From Pedobacter helvus (GTDB lineage Bacteria > Bacteroidota > Bacteroidia > Sphingobacteriales > Sphingobacteriaceae), in assembly GCF_005925325.1 (NCBI RefSeq), contig NZ_SRMP01000005.1:1-64000 (forward strand): a DNA stretch of 64,000 nucleotides. The letters are read 5' to 3'. The position numbers and the translations under genes were made by a program. Below the pieces are notes generated by a model. The model did no database searches, was not told the origin of the DNA, and saw only the letters and a program-made list of their open reading frames with translations. Shown piece after piece: positions 27,208 to 36,773 of the stretch (positions are counted from its first letter, which is position 1; each line of letters opens with the position of its first letter).

Positions 27208-27549
27208 CAAGACACCTTAATGCATCTGATGGTCAACGATGTAGTCGGTCGTCAGATGTTAACTCAGTCAAAACTCAGCCAATACAAAAACGGTCTTTAA
27301 ATAGGCGAGAAAGCCATGTGGACAATCTGGTATCCTCCATATTAGTAGAGCCACTAAGTGCGACATTGATCTTAATTGATCATTCGTTATAAGAAAAATA
27401 CCTGCGGACTACCTCATTAATAATGGTCAAAAAGTATGACTTAGTTAAGTTGAAAATATAAAGGCACGTCAATGTAATAATTCTGCTCGAGTTAAAAATA
27501 TCTCTGAAAATAGATCATTCTGACCACACGATTAAAGGGGAGATTTTAT
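27208..27549. other. non-coding stretch after tRNA-Ala
   Basis: 342 bases without a credible gene. CATCTGA (27223-27229) and TCAGATG (27252-27258) form an inverted repeat starting 15 bases after the tRNA. No integrase frame or second copy of the tRNA 3' end is seen within the window. Confidence 0.5.
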
Positions 27550-28242
27550 TTAATTTATTATCTGACCAACAAAATTTTTCCAGAATTCTGTCCCCGGTAC
27601 GGTCATCAGCAATACAATTTCCAGTGTCCAACAGCAAAAAAACAGGAAGTAGGGACTCTTGAGTATTGCTCGTTTATATTTTACCTTTTCGACCAGTAGA
27701 ATGCTTATTGAAACTATGAACGGGATTAAAACAGCTGCGTGTAAACCCAATCCGGGCTTTAGATGGTTAAGAAGCCGCGACATCCCCGGATTTAATATTA
27801 CTAATGTTGCGGCGATTATAAATGCTACATGCCAACGAATATTACGCTTGTTGACCATGGCAATGATGTAATACACTGAAAACGAGATAGCATCCAAGAA
27901 CTCTATTAATGCTGTAACTGCGGCTTTTTCTTCGGATACCCTTATTTCCCTTTTTGTCTGACTGCTAACAAGTATTAAAATGGTAGTTACCAGTACCGGT
28001 GCGATGAAATAAGTTAGTTTCCCGATGTTGCGATGCAAACCATAATTCTTTTTGTGGATCAGTATGGGTTGCACAATCAGCAGGACAAACCAACAAAAGA
28101 ATGCAGCGAAATGGATATGAATAACGAAAGGGAACCTGCCCGTTTCGGGCAAATACCGGATGTACGAGTTGAAAAAGCCAGCAAGCGACACCAAAACCGT
28201 GAATACGAAGAATAAAATCAGTACACTTGTTTTTCTTTCCAT
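27550..28242 (-). CDS. multi-pass membrane protein, unknown
   Basis: A 230-aa protein with about seven hydrophobic segments (first at residues 6-25, last near 199-216). The block HIHFAAFFCWFVLLIVQ followed by YGLHRNIGKLTY, with a His-rich loop, recalls DUF2306-type membrane proteins, but I am not certain. It is the last gene of a minus-strand series under or near the AraC regulator at 33024. Function unknown. Confidence 0.7.
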   Translation of the reverse strand: MERKTSVLILFFVFTVLVSLAGFFNSYIRYLPETGRFPFVIHIHFAAFFCWFVLLIVQPILIHKKNYGLHRNIGKLTYFIAPVLVTTILILVSSQTKREIRVSEEKAAVTALIEFLDAISFSVYYIIAMVNKRNIRWHVAFIIAATLVILNPGMSRLLNHLKPGLGLHAAVLIPFIVSISILLVEKVKYKRAILKSPYFLFFCCWTLEIVLLMTVPGTEFWKNFVGQIIN

Positions 28243-28285
28243 TGGTGTTTGCGTTTATTGTACACTGTTATAATTCTGTGTAGTG

Positions 28286-29002
28286 CTAGGTATACTCTTT
28301 TTTGTTGGTCTTTCTTCTGGTTGTTGTAGTTGATTTCAGTAGAAAGTTTTCACTGTCGTATTCGTTGGCAAAAGATGCAGAAGTAGAGAGTTCGCTATTA
28401 CCTCCTGTAAAACCGTCCAAAGGCAAAGCTAACAAGTTACCTTCTACCTGTCCTACTAAAAACATAGGTACTAAAGATATGTAATTAGTCAGATTTATAT
28501 TGCCACCATTACTTAAAGGCCCTTTTCGGTTGTTTTGGTAAAAGAAATTTGCAGTGGTAGGATTATTATTGCCATAAATAAGCTTGGCGCAGTTCCCTTC
28601 CGTGTCCAGAAAAACCTTAGTTGGCCCCACAAAAGAGGTAAAGGAATAGGAATTTTCGTCGGAATTGTAGCTAACAGAATATACCTGCCCTTTGATGGAA
28701 TAGTTGATGATTTTGCCGTTGCTATTGTAGTTATACCGACATTCTTCATTACCGCTAAACACAGATGATACTTTACCGTTGTTATCATAAACGTAGCGGT
28801 ATTCCCAATCTCCAAATGTAAATGTCTTAATCTTCTTATCATCATAATAGGTTAGTTGCGCTACAGTCTTACCTGTTTCGTCCGTTACGTGGTTTAGGTA
28901 ACGCTTATCGGCAGGGATAATGTAATGCTGTTTATCTTTTTTGCAGGCTGCAAGAAGCGAAAGGCTGAAAACTGCGATGGTCAGTGTTTTTAGATATTTC
29001 AT
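28286..29002 (-). CDS. lipoprotein, unknown
   Basis: A 238-aa lipoprotein with signal peptide MKYLKTLTIAVFSLSLLAAC and KKDK behind the Cys. The mature part consists of short beta-strand units rich in Tyr, Asn and Gly (YDDKKIKTFTFGDWEYRYVYDN, CRYNYNSNGKI), as in DUF4595- or YD-repeat-like proteins. The signal region is nearly identical to that of the frameshifted lipoprotein gene at 29313-30022, owing to a local duplication. Function unknown. Confidence 0.72.
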   Translation of the reverse strand: MKYLKTLTIAVFSLSLLAACKKDKQHYIIPADKRYLNHVTDETGKTVAQLTYYDDKKIKTFTFGDWEYRYVYDNNGKVSSVFSGNEECRYNYNSNGKIINYSIKGQVYSVSYNSDENSYSFTSFVGPTKVFLDTEGNCAKLIYGNNNPTTANFFYQNNRKGPLSNGGNINLTNYISLVPMFLVGQVEGNLLALPLDGFTGGNSELSTSASFANEYDSENFLLKSTTTTRRKTNKKEYT

Positions 29003-29246
29003 GTTTGTTATTTTTGTGTATCTATAAAATTGGGCTTATTACCATGAAAGCTATTTGTTCCTATACGCTTCCGTTTCCCGCATGTGCATACCCGGTATTT
29101 TTCATCTACAATAAGCCGGATATAATTTTTGCTTTTCTCAGGAAATGCTTTGTCATTGGGTGATAGTGGTCCTGTTTTTACGGTCCACCCGGTAACAATA
29201 AAAACCTGCCTGATCCATTCTGTATTACCAAAATGCTGAAATGCGA
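28944..29246. repeat. tandem segmental duplication, copy A
   Basis: About 300 bases resembling 29963-30266, roughly 1.02 kb away in the same orientation. It includes the 5' end of a lipoprotein gene, the intergenic spacer and the 3' end of a secreted-protein gene. By eye about four fifths of positions agree. Confidence 0.75.
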
Positions 29247-29268
29247 GGAGAAGAATTTTTTGTTTCAT
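29008..29268 (-). pseudogene. 3' remnant of a secreted Ig-like protein gene
   Basis: The frame encodes HFGNTEWIRQVFIVTGWTV and SKNYIRLI..EKYR, matching the last 65 residues of the protein at 30074-31006 (QHGNTEWIRQAFIVTGWTV, SKNYIRLICNEKYR). The N-terminal 240 residues are missing; the first ten residues (MKQKILLLAF) are not a real signal peptide, and the end is shifted out of frame relative to the intact copy. It is the duplicated tail of that gene, not a functional gene. Confidence 0.8.
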
Positions 29269-29312
29269 TATGTTTAAAATTTTCCAATCAGCTGCGCTCT
29301 GAGCAATACTAT

Positions 29313-30022
29313 TTAATTATATAATTTACAAGTAGCATATCCATAATTATTGGATGTTAAGGTCTCCAATAATTTCACATTGGTATCGCCTTTCCAGGAG
29401 GGAACAAAAATGCCAAGTGTGTTTATCGCATTTGCATCCCTGCCAGTTTTAAAACCTGCATTGTTACTTATTACGATGCAAGTCTCTTCAGGCATATTTG
29501 ATAAACCACGTGCAAATGCAACCTTTGTTTTATTTTCTGAAAATTTAATATATTTAGAATAGATATTTCCATAAGGTTCGGTTAGCAATTCAAATGTTTT
29601 TCCGCCCCAATTTGGGATGTCTTTGCTGTTATACATTTCGGCATGTAGTATATCTATATTATTGGAGCCTTCGGATTTTAGGCTATTGAGCATTACGCCG
29701 CCCGAAGCATTTTTTGAAAAATTAAATACATAAACATCTACGCCCGTATCGAAAAGATCGAATGAAAATGTGTTTTCGGATATTGTTACTGTGGCAGAAC
29801 GTTTATCATTGACTTTGTACCAGTCGGCTTTTATAACTCCGCCTTCTGCATAGAAATTTACCAATCGAACTACTATATAGTTACCCATTTTAGCTTCTAC
29901 GGCAACATAATGTCCGGCAAGGTCGGAGGCAGTTACATTTTTATCTATCGGTGTATCTTTTTACAGGCTCCAAAGAGCAGTAGGCCGAAAACTGCGATGG
30001 TTAGTATTTTTAGATATTTCAT
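29313..30022 (-). pseudogene. lipoprotein gene with a one-base frameshift
   Basis: The ATG at 30022 begins MKYLKILTIAVFGLLLFGACKK, a lipoprotein signal peptide, but the frame stops four codons later. Adding one A to the A5 run on the coding strand (T-run 29958-29962) restores GACKKDTPIDKNVTASDLAG and joins it to the downstream frame, which continues to 29313 (MGNYIVVRLVNFYAEGG...). The paralogous gene at 29002 has six A at the same place (CKKDK). The joined protein would be 236 aa, the size of its neighbours. Either a true inactivating or phase-variable slip, or a sequencing error. Function of the mature part unknown. Confidence 0.82.
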
Positions 30023-30266
30023 GTTTGTTATTTTTATGTGTATTAATAGAAAATGGGTTTATTGCTTTAAATGCTAATTGTTTCTTTCCCTTTCCGTTTC
30101 CCGCATGTGAATATCCCGGTATTTTTCATTGCAAATAAGCCGGATATAATTTTTGCTTTTTTCTGGAAATGCGCTGTCTTTGGGTGAAAGTGGCCCTGTC
30201 TTTACGGTCCAGCCTGTAACGATAAATGCTTGCCTGATCCATTCTGTATTACCATGCTGCTGAAAA
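29963..30266. repeat. tandem segmental duplication, copy B
   Basis: Partner of 28944-29246. Here the 3' end belongs to the intact secreted-protein gene (30074-31006), so copy B is probably the older arrangement. Confidence 0.75.
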
Positions 30267-31006
30267 GCCGGGATCTCCCAGTTCCCGTTCTTATCTACCG
30301 TTACCTTATGGTTTTTGTAATACTCACCTAAATATCCTGAAGGCCCTTCTCCTTTCAGGCCAAGATCGGTAAGGACATCCGTTTTGGCGGTAATGTATGC
30401 CCAGGCGGCAAGGGACACAAGGAATACGGTTCCCGGCTTACCCGTTCCTTTTATTTGTATTAATCCATTAGCCTGGTCTCCGTCAACATGGGAAGTGATT
30501 TTTATGTTATCTGATTTTATACTACCACCAGTAGCAACAAATACCGGGTCGTCTTTTAATGTTATTTCCCGGTTCACCGGCTTTTTACTCACTAAGCCGT
30601 CTTTGCTCTGACCAGCAAATACATGAATACGGCGTTGTGTGGCACCGTCCCTAAATTTTACCAAAGCATTTTCGGGCAGCTTCCAGGAACCATCGCTGGC
30701 AACGGTAGCCGTATAGTTCTGAACTTTATAGGGATTTTGTTTTCCATGGAGCACGCTTACAAATTGTGTCCCCTTTCCACCCTGCGAGATAGGAGTGATA
30801 TGGATTTCGACTTTAGCGCCAGGCACCCCGTAGTCTTCAATACCAAAGGGTTTGCTGATGTCTGTCTTATCCGTAGGGTTTGTCACCTTGAAGTTATCGT
30901 TCAGGGCTTTCTGATCTGCGGATATAGGCCGTGACTGGGCCCACACGTTATTCGAAATGCAAGCCAGCAAAAGGAATACGGTACGGATATAGTTTTTCAT
31001 TTTCAA
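30074..31006 (-). CDS. secreted beta-rich (Ig-like) protein, unknown
   Basis: A 310-aa exported protein: signal peptide to NNVWAQ (about residue 24), then two beta-sandwich-like repeats of about 110-120 residues. Both have the pattern of bacterial Ig-like domains: V-x-G-x-x-Q/K-P-G/N with VASDGSWKLPENALVKF in the first and VDKNGNWEIPAF in the second. No catalytic motif seen. The C-terminus (MRETERERNN) is polar. Its 3' end is duplicated at 29008-29268. Followed 17 bases upstream by another secreted-protein gene in the same direction, so probably co-transcribed. Confidence 0.75.
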   Translation of the reverse strand: MKMKNYIRTVFLLLACISNNVWAQSRPISADQKALNDNFKVTNPTDKTDISKPFGIEDYGVPGAKVEIHITPISQGGKGTQFVSVLHGKQNPYKVQNYTATVASDGSWKLPENALVKFRDGATQRRIHVFAGQSKDGLVSKKPVNREITLKDDPVFVATGGSIKSDNIKITSHVDGDQANGLIQIKGTGKPGTVFLVSLAAWAYITAKTDVLTDLGLKGEGPSGYLGEYYKNHKVTVDKNGNWEIPAFQQHGNTEWIRQAFIVTGWTVKTGPLSPKDSAFPEKSKNYIRLICNEKYRDIHMRETERERNN

Positions 31007-31022
31007 AATATTTAATGGATTA

Positions 31023-31496
31023 CTACTTGTCTTTTATCTTTTTAAGTACATACAGCAATTCCCACTTATATCGATTTACAGGTTTATTGGACTTGCTGCG
31101 GTATATGGCCGGATCGTAAGCTTCGAGGTAACTTTTGTTCTCCAGATCATTGAAAGATATAAATCTGTTTATAGGTTCCATATAAAATACGGGAACCACA
31201 TCCATAAACTCCGGGCAGGGTGGCACCAGGCAGGGCGCTATTCTTTTTACCGTGATGGTATCGGGCATTATTTTATAAGTACCTTTTAATTTCCCTGCAC
31301 GATAATGCCGTAACCCATTGCGGCCCGATACATCCAATACATCATTCTTTTTGAACAAACGAAACAGGGTATCCATTGCCTCTGTCACCCGGTAAACGCC
31401 TATTGTTGGATGTTGCTTTTTCGATACTTTCTGCACCTGTGCGGTAACAATATGGCTTGCTGTAAATAGCAGCAGAAATAAGCTTAATGTTCTCAT
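31023..31496 (-). CDS. small secreted protein, unknown
   Basis: A 157-aa protein with a signal peptide (MRTLSLFLLLFTASHIVTAQ). The mature part starts with a beta-rich stretch (HPTIGVYRVTEAMDTLFRLFKKNDVLDVSG) and contains a Cys pair in APCLVPPCPEF. No family recognised. It lies between the Ig-like protein and two paralogous lipoproteins, with gaps of 16 and 12 bases, which implies one operon. Confidence 0.7.
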   Translation of the reverse strand: MRTLSLFLLLFTASHIVTAQVQKVSKKQHPTIGVYRVTEAMDTLFRLFKKNDVLDVSGRNGLRHYRAGKLKGTYKIMPDTITVKRIAPCLVPPCPEFMDVVPVFYMEPINRFISFNDLENKSYLEAYDPAIYRSKSNKPVNRYKWELLYVLKKIKDK

Positions 31497-31508
31497 CTTT
31501 ATTCTATG

Positions 31509-32186
31509 CTATTGCTGTTTTGAAAAAATACCGCTGTACATTTTATCATTTGTGCTATCATAATAATTCACATACAGCTTTTCATTTACCAACACCAATA
31601 ACTCTGCATCACCGGGATATCCCGGTATATTTTTGCCTAAAGCGGCGACTCCGCCAATTAGGATGTAAGTATCCTCTCTTGCTACGGTAGGAAAAACCAG
31701 CCCGGCCTTTTTGGTGGTAGAGGAAGGATGAAACTGGTAGAAGAAACTCGGGTGCAGTACAGAACCATCATTTTTATAATATACGCCTGTATAAACTTTG
31801 CCAGCAAGCTGGTTGCTAGATTGTTTTTTAAGAATGGCGAAATCTTTAATATCCCATCCGCCCTCATTTGTAACTTTGTCTTGAGTTATTTCTACCATGG
31901 TACCCTCTATTTTAAGGATGTTTCCATCTATACTGTAGTTTCTGATAGCTCCTTGTGGAATTTCGGGGGTATATGTATACATCTTGTTGTCCGGAGAAAA
32001 ATCATATAGCTCATCATAGTAAGCACTTCCACTTGGGGATTGTAATCTTATATATACCACATAATTGGCTGGGTCTTCAATTATGCCCTTTTCTTTGGGT
32101 ACCGTTTCTGCATCTTTTTTGCAGGAAATTAGCATTCCTGTTGCCAATAGCATGCAAAGAATAGTGGTTGTTAATTTTGTTATCAT
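31509..32186 (-). CDS. lipoprotein, paralogue of the 32214 gene
   Basis: A 225-aa lipoprotein (lipobox LISC, Cys near residue 22). It is a paralogue of the next gene upstream: both share ILKKQSSNQLAGKVYTGVYY / LIKKPQSNQLDGKTFAGRYY in the middle and LLVLVNEKLYVN / IMVLVDGKLEVN near the end. No catalytic residues or named domain seen. Lipoprotein gene pairs of this kind are often strain-specific surface proteins. Confidence 0.72.
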   Translation of the reverse strand: MITKLTTTILCMLLATGMLISCKKDAETVPKEKGIIEDPANYVVYIRLQSPSGSAYYDELYDFSPDNKMYTYTPEIPQGAIRNYSIDGNILKIEGTMVEITQDKVTNEGGWDIKDFAILKKQSSNQLAGKVYTGVYYKNDGSVLHPSFFYQFHPSSTTKKAGLVFPTVAREDTYILIGGVAALGKNIPGYPGDAELLVLVNEKLYVNYYDSTNDKMYSGIFSKQQ

Positions 32187-32213
32187 AACATTTATGTTTT
32201 ACAGATATTCTAT

Positions 32214-32918
32214 TTATCGTATTGTAAAAGTGCCGTATTCTGTTCTCGAGGGAGTGATCGTTCCGTTTCTGGTATTTACCTCCAGTTTTCCATCGACCAG
32301 AACCATGATCTCGTAACTATCAAACATCCCCGTAATCCGCGTAGTTGCAGCGATATTGCCGATCAAATTATAGCTTTCAGTACGTACAGGATTGTTAACA
32401 TCAAAGCCAGCTTCTACCTTACCATTGGGGAGAAATTTATAAATAAGGTCTTTGTTGTGTATATCCACATCCTGCGGTGTATAATACCGTCCGGCAAAAG
32501 TTTTTCCGTCAAGTTGGTTGCTTTGCGGTTTTTTAATCAAAACAGGGCGCTCATACAGAAAATTGTTGTTCGAATGTTTTATGGCATCTATTTTCTCGCC
32601 CTGGTTAAAGGTTATGATATACAGCTCGCCTTCTACATCAAGGGTATTATTGTTTTTGATTACATAGCTGTACTGATAGCCACGATCCGATTCGGCAGTG
32701 TAAACTTTAAGTTTATTTCCCTGTATAAACTCGAATAGATATACGTGATTTTTCAACCCACCGTTTGCTGTACGGAAATTGGCATAGATGCAGTAATCCT
32801 CCAGGTGGACATTGTTAAGATCAAAGGCTTCCGCCGATGCGGGTTGATCATGTTTTTTGCAGGCTGTAAACAAGAAGATCAGCATCAGAAAAGAGGTCAA
32901 TAGTTTTTGCCTTGTCAT
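32214..32918 (-). CDS. lipoprotein, paralogue of the 31509 gene
   Basis: A 234-aa lipoprotein (MTRQKLLTSFLMLIFLFTAC, Cys near residue 20, then KK). Same fold and spacing of conserved stretches as the 31509 gene, about one quarter identical by eye. First gene of the minus-strand operon after the AraC regulator; a -7 box lies about 57 bases upstream of its ATG. Function unknown. Confidence 0.72.
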   Translation of the reverse strand: MTRQKLLTSFLMLIFLFTACKKHDQPASAEAFDLNNVHLEDYCIYANFRTANGGLKNHVYLFEFIQGNKLKVYTAESDRGYQYSYVIKNNNTLDVEGELYIITFNQGEKIDAIKHSNNNFLYERPVLIKKPQSNQLDGKTFAGRYYTPQDVDIHNKDLIYKFLPNGKVEAGFDVNNPVRTESYNLIGNIAATTRITGMFDSYEIMVLVDGKLEVNTRNGTITPSRTEYGTFTIR

Positions 32919-32974
32919 AATTTTCCATTTTGATGTTCCAACAAAAGCATGAGAAATGCATCTTTAGCTATAGC

Positions 32975-32982
32975 CAAAGTTA
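32975..32982 (-). promoter_or_regulatory. -7 element of the lipoprotein operon
   Basis: TAACTTTG on the minus strand. No TTTG is found at -33, which would fit a promoter that needs the adjacent AraC-type activator. Confidence 0.4.
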
Positions 32983-33023
32983 CTTTTGCTTACAGGAATG
33001 TTGTTTGTAAAAAATGGAAATTC

Positions 33024-33854
33024 TTACGGTCTGAGATAGTCCAGCTCACACCAATTATTGAATTCGGAATGAAAATTATCGAAGTACTCGGATGGCGAAC
33101 TTCCTATATACCTTAAGAAGTCTTTATTGAGGTGGGATAGGTCATGGTAGCCACATTGCAGGGCAATATCGAAAAAAATCTCTGGCCGTTGACTATAAAG
33201 ATTTACAAAAGAATTGAAACGGATGATATCGGCATATTTTTTCGGCGAGAACCCTACATATTCCATAAAGAGATAATTCAGGTTTCTATGGCTGGTATAT
33301 ACCTGATCGCCGAGATTATGTATAGGAAAATGACCGGAGTGCGTGCGAAGTATGCTAATAGCTCTAGAAACAGCAGCATATTTCTCCGGAAAATTTGCCT
33401 GAAATCTTTTGATAAGGTACTCCTGTATAAGCTTCCACTTGTACATCATCGTGCCCGCATAGGCCAGTTTTTCGTTCAAGTCTTTAGTGTTCTGGTCTAT
33501 GTCTGTTATTTCAAATCGCTGGTTGGTATAGATATGTGCATCGTCTTTGTGGTATAAACGGGAAACACCTGGATGCATCTGTACCAATATCACTTCCATT
33601 TCTGATGTTATGCGATATGCAGCCGGAAGGTTACCTGCACCAAATGTGTAAATAGAATTGGCGTTAAAATCATAATTTTCTACACCATAGGTCATTTCCA
33701 ATGACTGCTTTTTTTCAATCACGAAAAAAAGCGTTGAGAAAACCCGGGGAACCATTTTAAACTCGAAATAAGCATCTGCGCCTTGTTTGAAATACGAAGC
33801 GTTGGCAATGTAATTGCCAAGGGCGGGCATTATTGGAAGCAGCTGGTGATGCAT
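33024..33854 (-). CDS. AraC-family transcriptional regulator
   Basis: A 276-aa regulator with an N-terminal sensing domain of unknown ligand and a C-terminal AraC HTH of about 95 residues: HNLGDQVYTSHRNLNYLFMEYVGFSPKKYADIIRF and the second helix pair DIALQCGYHDLSHLNKDFLRYIGSSPSEY. Located just upstream of the lipoprotein genes in the same direction, with a 105-base gap that holds a -7 box without -33 element; it may activate that operon. Confidence 0.88.
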   Translation of the reverse strand: MHHQLLPIMPALGNYIANASYFKQGADAYFEFKMVPRVFSTLFFVIEKKQSLEMTYGVENYDFNANSIYTFGAGNLPAAYRITSEMEVILVQMHPGVSRLYHKDDAHIYTNQRFEITDIDQNTKDLNEKLAYAGTMMYKWKLIQEYLIKRFQANFPEKYAAVSRAISILRTHSGHFPIHNLGDQVYTSHRNLNYLFMEYVGFSPKKYADIIRFNSFVNLYSQRPEIFFDIALQCGYHDLSHLNKDFLRYIGSSPSEYFDNFHSEFNNWCELDYLRP

Positions 33855-34375
33855 TTCCGTTTTCTTAATCAGGCTTTTGAGTTATGAACTAAATTACTAA
33901 TTTTATACGACAACTGGTGCACATAAAAAGCTTAATTAATTACAGAATAATTTACGTAGTTAAGCAGACAAGCAATCAAGCTACAATCTTGAGTTTTCAA
34001 GTAGTAGGATTAAACACGATAAAGGAGATCCGAGATATCTAAAAACTGTGACAATCGCCAATTGAGCTAAAAAGACGTCAAGATCAGAAACAATATGTCA
34101 ATTGAGTAGTAAGTGGTAATTGGGCAATTAAGAAACAATAACCGGTTCGATGGGTTAAGGTTACGAACACTCTCTAAAATAAATGTCGAATTTGGATTGG
34201 CTAATATTGCACATACCATAAGGAAAATAGCCACAAAAGCAACTTAAAAACCTTTAAATTAACGCGAATCAACAATACAGACCAATATCAACAAAACCTA
34301 ATCCAACAATCGGCTTCATTAAGGATAAATTGAAAAACCATTCATAAGAATCTGAAAAGCTTCAACTTTAGTGTT
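33855..34375. other. intergenic region, nothing recognised
   Basis: About 520 AT-rich bases between the AraC gene and the purA terminator. No frame above 60 codons, RNA gene, operator-like palindrome or repeat stands out. It probably marks the right border of the accessory block. Confidence 0.5.
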
Positions 34376-34380
34376 AAAAA

Positions 34381-34420
34381 AAAGAGGATGTCCATACTTT
34401 TTTGACATCCTCTTTTTTAA
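34381..34420. terminator. terminator of purA (bidirectional)
   Basis: AAAGAGGATGTC (34381-34392) pairs with GACATCCTCTTT (34404-34415), 12 bp, 11-nt loop, A-run and T-run on either side. 20 bases beyond the purA stop. Confidence 0.92.
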
Positions 34421-34436
34421 GATTAAGGCCTTTACC

Positions 34437-35723
<1,287 letters not shown>

Positions 35724-35754
35724 TTAAGAGAATAAGATTGGTTATTGTAAATAA

Positions 35755-36228
35755 TTAGTGTGCTTTGTTTTTGATGGCTGCAGCTGCGCTACAATCGAAA
35801 CATACCCCATAAAGGTTTAAAGAGTGGTGTTTGATATCGAATTTCAATAATTCGCCAACCATGTTTTGGATTTGACCAATGCGTGGATCGCAGAATTCAA
35901 CCACTTTACCACAGTCGATGCAAATTACGTGATCATGTTGGTGATAGCCGTAAGATTTTTCGAACTGTGCCATGTTTTTGCCAAATTGGTGCTTAGTCAC
36001 CAAATCACAAGAAACCAATAACTCTAATGTGTTGTAAACCGTAGCTCTACTTACACGATACTTTTGGTTTTTCATGTGTATGTAAAGGGTTTCTACATCA
36101 AAGTGATCATCTCTTGAGTAGATTTCTTCTAGAATAGCAAAACGCTCAGGGGTTTTTCTTAAGTTTTTATTTTCGAGATAGGCTTCAAATATCTTTCTAA
36201 CCAACTCGTTTGTGTTCTGTTCAGACAT
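35755..36228 (-). CDS. Fur-family transcriptional regulator
   Basis: A 157-aa metal-responsive repressor (start at 36228, MSEQNTNEL; the frame from 36243 would lie only two bases from a -7 box). Winged helix in residues about 20-85 (RKTPERFAILEEIY, SRATVYNTLELL), then YGYHQHDHVICIDCGKVVEFCD with the regulatory His/Cys cluster and a second CxxC in VCFDC for structural zinc. Which metal or signal (Fe, Zn or peroxide) cannot be decided by reading. Own promoter; purA follows after 40 bases. Confidence 0.9.
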   Translation of the reverse strand: MSEQNTNELVRKIFEAYLENKNLRKTPERFAILEEIYSRDDHFDVETLYIHMKNQKYRVSRATVYNTLELLVSCDLVTKHQFGKNMAQFEKSYGYHQHDHVICIDCGKVVEFCDPRIGQIQNMVGELLKFDIKHHSLNLYGVCFDCSAAAAIKNKAH

Positions 36229-36244
36229 AGTTTTAAACTCCAAT

Positions 36245-36252
36245 CAAAGGTA
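36245..36252 (-). promoter_or_regulatory. -7 element of the fur-type gene
   Basis: TACCTTTG on the minus strand (plus CAAAGGTA). It supports the ATG at 36228, 16 nt downstream; no strong -33 TTTG. Confidence 0.5.
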
Positions 36253-36311
36253 ATCAATAGATTACAGAGATTAAAGGATTAGACAGATTTATGTTGATAA
36301 AATGATAGATT

Positions 36312-36354
36312 GTTAATGGTTAGTTATTAATGATTAATGATAAATGTTCAATTA
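36312..36354. repeat. low-complexity spacer flanking the four-helix gene (left)
   Basis: Degenerate ATTAATGAT/GTTAATGG units. Its complement recurs at 36741-36773 on the other side of the four-helix pseudogene (AACAATTAATCATTTATAA, AATTAACCATTA), so the pseudogene is bracketed by imperfect inverted repeats. Confidence 0.5.
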
Positions 36355-36388
36355 TTAGTGCCTTTGCAAAGTGCTAGTTCAATTTTAG

Positions 36389-36742
36389 TCAAACATTATT
36401 TTTAACGGTTTTTATTATTGATGTTATCAATTTAATTTCAACGGCATCTAGATAAACCCTTTCAAATTGCTCGTTTGTTAGGTAGTTCGTTTCCTTTTAA
36501 TAATTCTAGCCAATAAATCGTTTCATTAATTTCCTTTTGGGCAATGCCCATTTTATGTTTGAAATCTGCCTTGGTTTCCGCATGTTCCGCTTCACGTACC
36601 ATTGCTCCAACACTAGTCCCGAACGTAACATTTGTTTGCTCAAAACAAATTCCTTTTTATGACTTTGTAGATATTGGTAGAGTTTCACTATTCTAATAGA
36701 AAGGCTGAAGCTTTTATTTTTTACAATATTCTCCTTAGCCAT
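36389..36742 (-). pseudogene. four-helix-bundle protein (23S rRNA IVP-like), two frameshifts
   Basis: The intact family protein is about 117 aa. Here frame 1 gives MAKENIVKNKSFSLSIRIVK through VLSKQMLRSG; losing one base after that Gly (near 36622) moves the rest to another frame, TSVGAMVREAEHAETKADFK to ETIYWLELLK; an extra base near 36505 then leads to ETNYLTNEQFERVYLDAVE and KLITSIIKTVKNN, ending at TGA (36391-36389). The net shift is zero and the reconstructed protein is full length, so two indels split one gene. Such proteins resemble the Avd/IVP four-helix family and are scattered in Bacteroidota genomes. Probably dead. Confidence 0.85.
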
Positions 36743-36773
36743 TAACAATTAATCATTTATAATTAACCATTAT
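36741..36773. repeat. low-complexity spacer flanking the four-helix gene (right)
   Basis: CATTAACAATTAATCATTTA and following bases are the approximate complement of 36312-36354. It separates the pseudogene from the relA/spoT stop codon at 36774. Confidence 0.5.

Noticed and set aside
27180..27392. 70-codon plus-strand frame after tRNA-Ala
   Set aside because: Begins inside the tRNA and has random composition.
33144..33557. 137-codon plus-strand frame over the AraC gene
   Set aside because: Antisense shadow; the minus frame has both AraC HTH motifs.
36389..36742. Diversity-generating retroelement with Avd-like gene
   Set aside because: The four-helix gene resembles Avd in fold, but no reverse transcriptase or template/variable repeat pair is present.
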